Assembly (NCBI GenBank): GCA_946480555.1
Contig: CAMLLE010000292.1
Coordinates: forward strand, 1-5,114
Direction: 5' to 3'
DNA: 5,114 nucleotides
From: an uncultured Verrucomicrobia subdivision 3 bacterium
GTDB lineage: Bacteria; Verrucomicrobiota; Verrucomicrobiae; Limisphaerales; CAMLLE01
The notes under the pieces are model-generated. The model was not told where the DNA came from, did not search any database, and saw only the letters and a list, made by a program, of their open reading frames with translations. Below are positions 4,578-5,114 of this stretch, in pieces. How positions within the stretch are numbered: position 1 is the first letter of the stretch; each line of letters begins with the position of its first letter. The position numbers were made by a program, and so were the translations under genes.

Positions 4578-5114
4578 ATGAAACGAATGCTTGTCTGCCT
4601 TGGTCTGGCGCTGGGACTGGGATCCAGCCTTGCCGCCGGAGAAACGCTGCGCGTAAAACTCGAACCGGATCGCGATGTGATCCTCCGGGGTTCGCCGCAG
4701 GAAGTGATCGTCAAGATCGGTCTCGAAGCGGCGGCACGGCCGAAGAAGGCTAAACGCACACCGCTGAACCTCGCCGTGGTGCTGGATCGTTCCGGCTCAA
4801 TGACCGGCGCCAAACTCGAGAAGGCAAAACAAGCCGCGAGTCAGCTCGTCGATCGGCTTTCCGAAGACGACTACTTCTCGCTCGTCGCCTACAGCGATCG
4901 CGCGGAGGTTCTGGTTCCAGCCCGCCGCGTGAGTGACAAATCTCATCTGCACCGGCGGATTGAAGCAATTGAAGCCAGCGGCAGCACGGCGCTTTACGAT
5001 GGAGTGAAAACCGGATCCAAGGCAGTGAAGGAGCATCAAACCGATCGCCGCATCAATCGGGTGATTCTCCTCTCCGACGGCCTGGCAAACATTGGCCCCA
5101 GTTCGACGCGCGAT
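4578..5114 (+). CDS. Exported VWA-domain protein with intact MIDAS, N-terminal part (runs off window)
   Basis: The first 179 codons of a secreted or periplasmic protein are present; the gene continues past the right edge. Residues 1-20 are a Sec signal peptide (M-K-R, a Leu/Gly-rich core, S-L-A-A then Gly). Residues 22-50 look like a short beta-rich segment, and the von Willebrand factor A domain begins at about 62. All metal-ion-dependent adhesion site residues in view are intact: D70-x-S72-x-S74 in L-D-R-S-G-S-M, T137 in G-S-T-A-L-Y-D-G, and D167 in L-L-S-D-G. Such domains bind a divalent cation and mediate protein-protein contacts. The overall pattern resembles bacterial secreted VWA proteins annotated as YfbK-like or 'Ca-activated chloride channel homologue', names that do not establish function. 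The ATG at 4578 is chosen because it starts the signal peptide; Met4 (4587) is an alternative. There is no clear ribosome binding site. It is divergent from the pst operon, with no evident functional link to phosphate. Confidence 0.88.
   Translation, partial: MKRMLVCLGLALGLGSSLAAGETLRVKLEPDRDVILRGSPQEVIVKIGLEAAARPKKAKRTPLNLAVVLDRSGSMTGAKLEKAKQAASQLVDRLSEDDYFSLVAYSDRAEVLVPARRVSDKSHLHRRIEAIEASGSTALYDGVKTGSKAVKEHQTDRRINRVILLSDGLANIGPSSTRD

Overview
The window is a piece of a Gram-negative chromosome with moderately high GC. It carries the upstream half of a phosphate-uptake (pst) operon on the minus strand and the start of an unrelated secreted VWA-domain gene on the plus strand. A beta-barrel porin that ends in Phe requires an outer membrane. 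The Porin_5-type barrel, the PstC with a large periplasmic insertion and the general absence of Shine-Dalgarno sequences make me favour Verrucomicrobiota or a close PVC-group relative. That assignment is inference; there is no rRNA or marker gene to prove it.

Reading the minus strand in the direction of transcription: a Pho-box-like direct repeat (3994-3977), a putative outer-membrane porin (3913-2501), a short hairpin-bearing spacer, the phosphate-binding protein PstS (2437-1586), a spacer with a strong terminator-like hairpin (1546-1491), the permease subunit PstC (1481-291), and the permease subunit PstA, whose start overlaps the pstC stop by 4 nt and which runs off the window at base 1. 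The ATPase pstB and the regulator phoU would be expected beyond the left edge, but they are not visible.

These genes form one path for phosphate. The porin would let phosphate or phosphorylated solutes across the outer membrane, PstS would capture phosphate in the periplasm, and the PstC/PstA channel would move it through the inner membrane using ATP hydrolysed by PstB. The Pho-box-like site ahead of the porin suggests that PhoB-type phosphate-starvation control covers the whole set. The terminator-like hairpin after pstS would give more porin and PstS than permease.

Bases 3914-4577 form a divergent intergenic region of about 660 bp. It holds the Pho-box-like site, a second, oppositely oriented Pho-box-like sequence, a 9-bp perfect hairpin, an imperfect inverted repeat and a doubtful 135-codon ORF. 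From 4578 to the right edge is the first 179 codons of an exported protein with a complete MIDAS metal-binding motif.

I found no mobile element, CRISPR array, tRNA or rRNA, and nothing that amounts to a novel multi-gene system. The most interesting items are regulatory: the porin inside the pst operon with its Pho box, the pstS/pstC terminator and the extended PstC.
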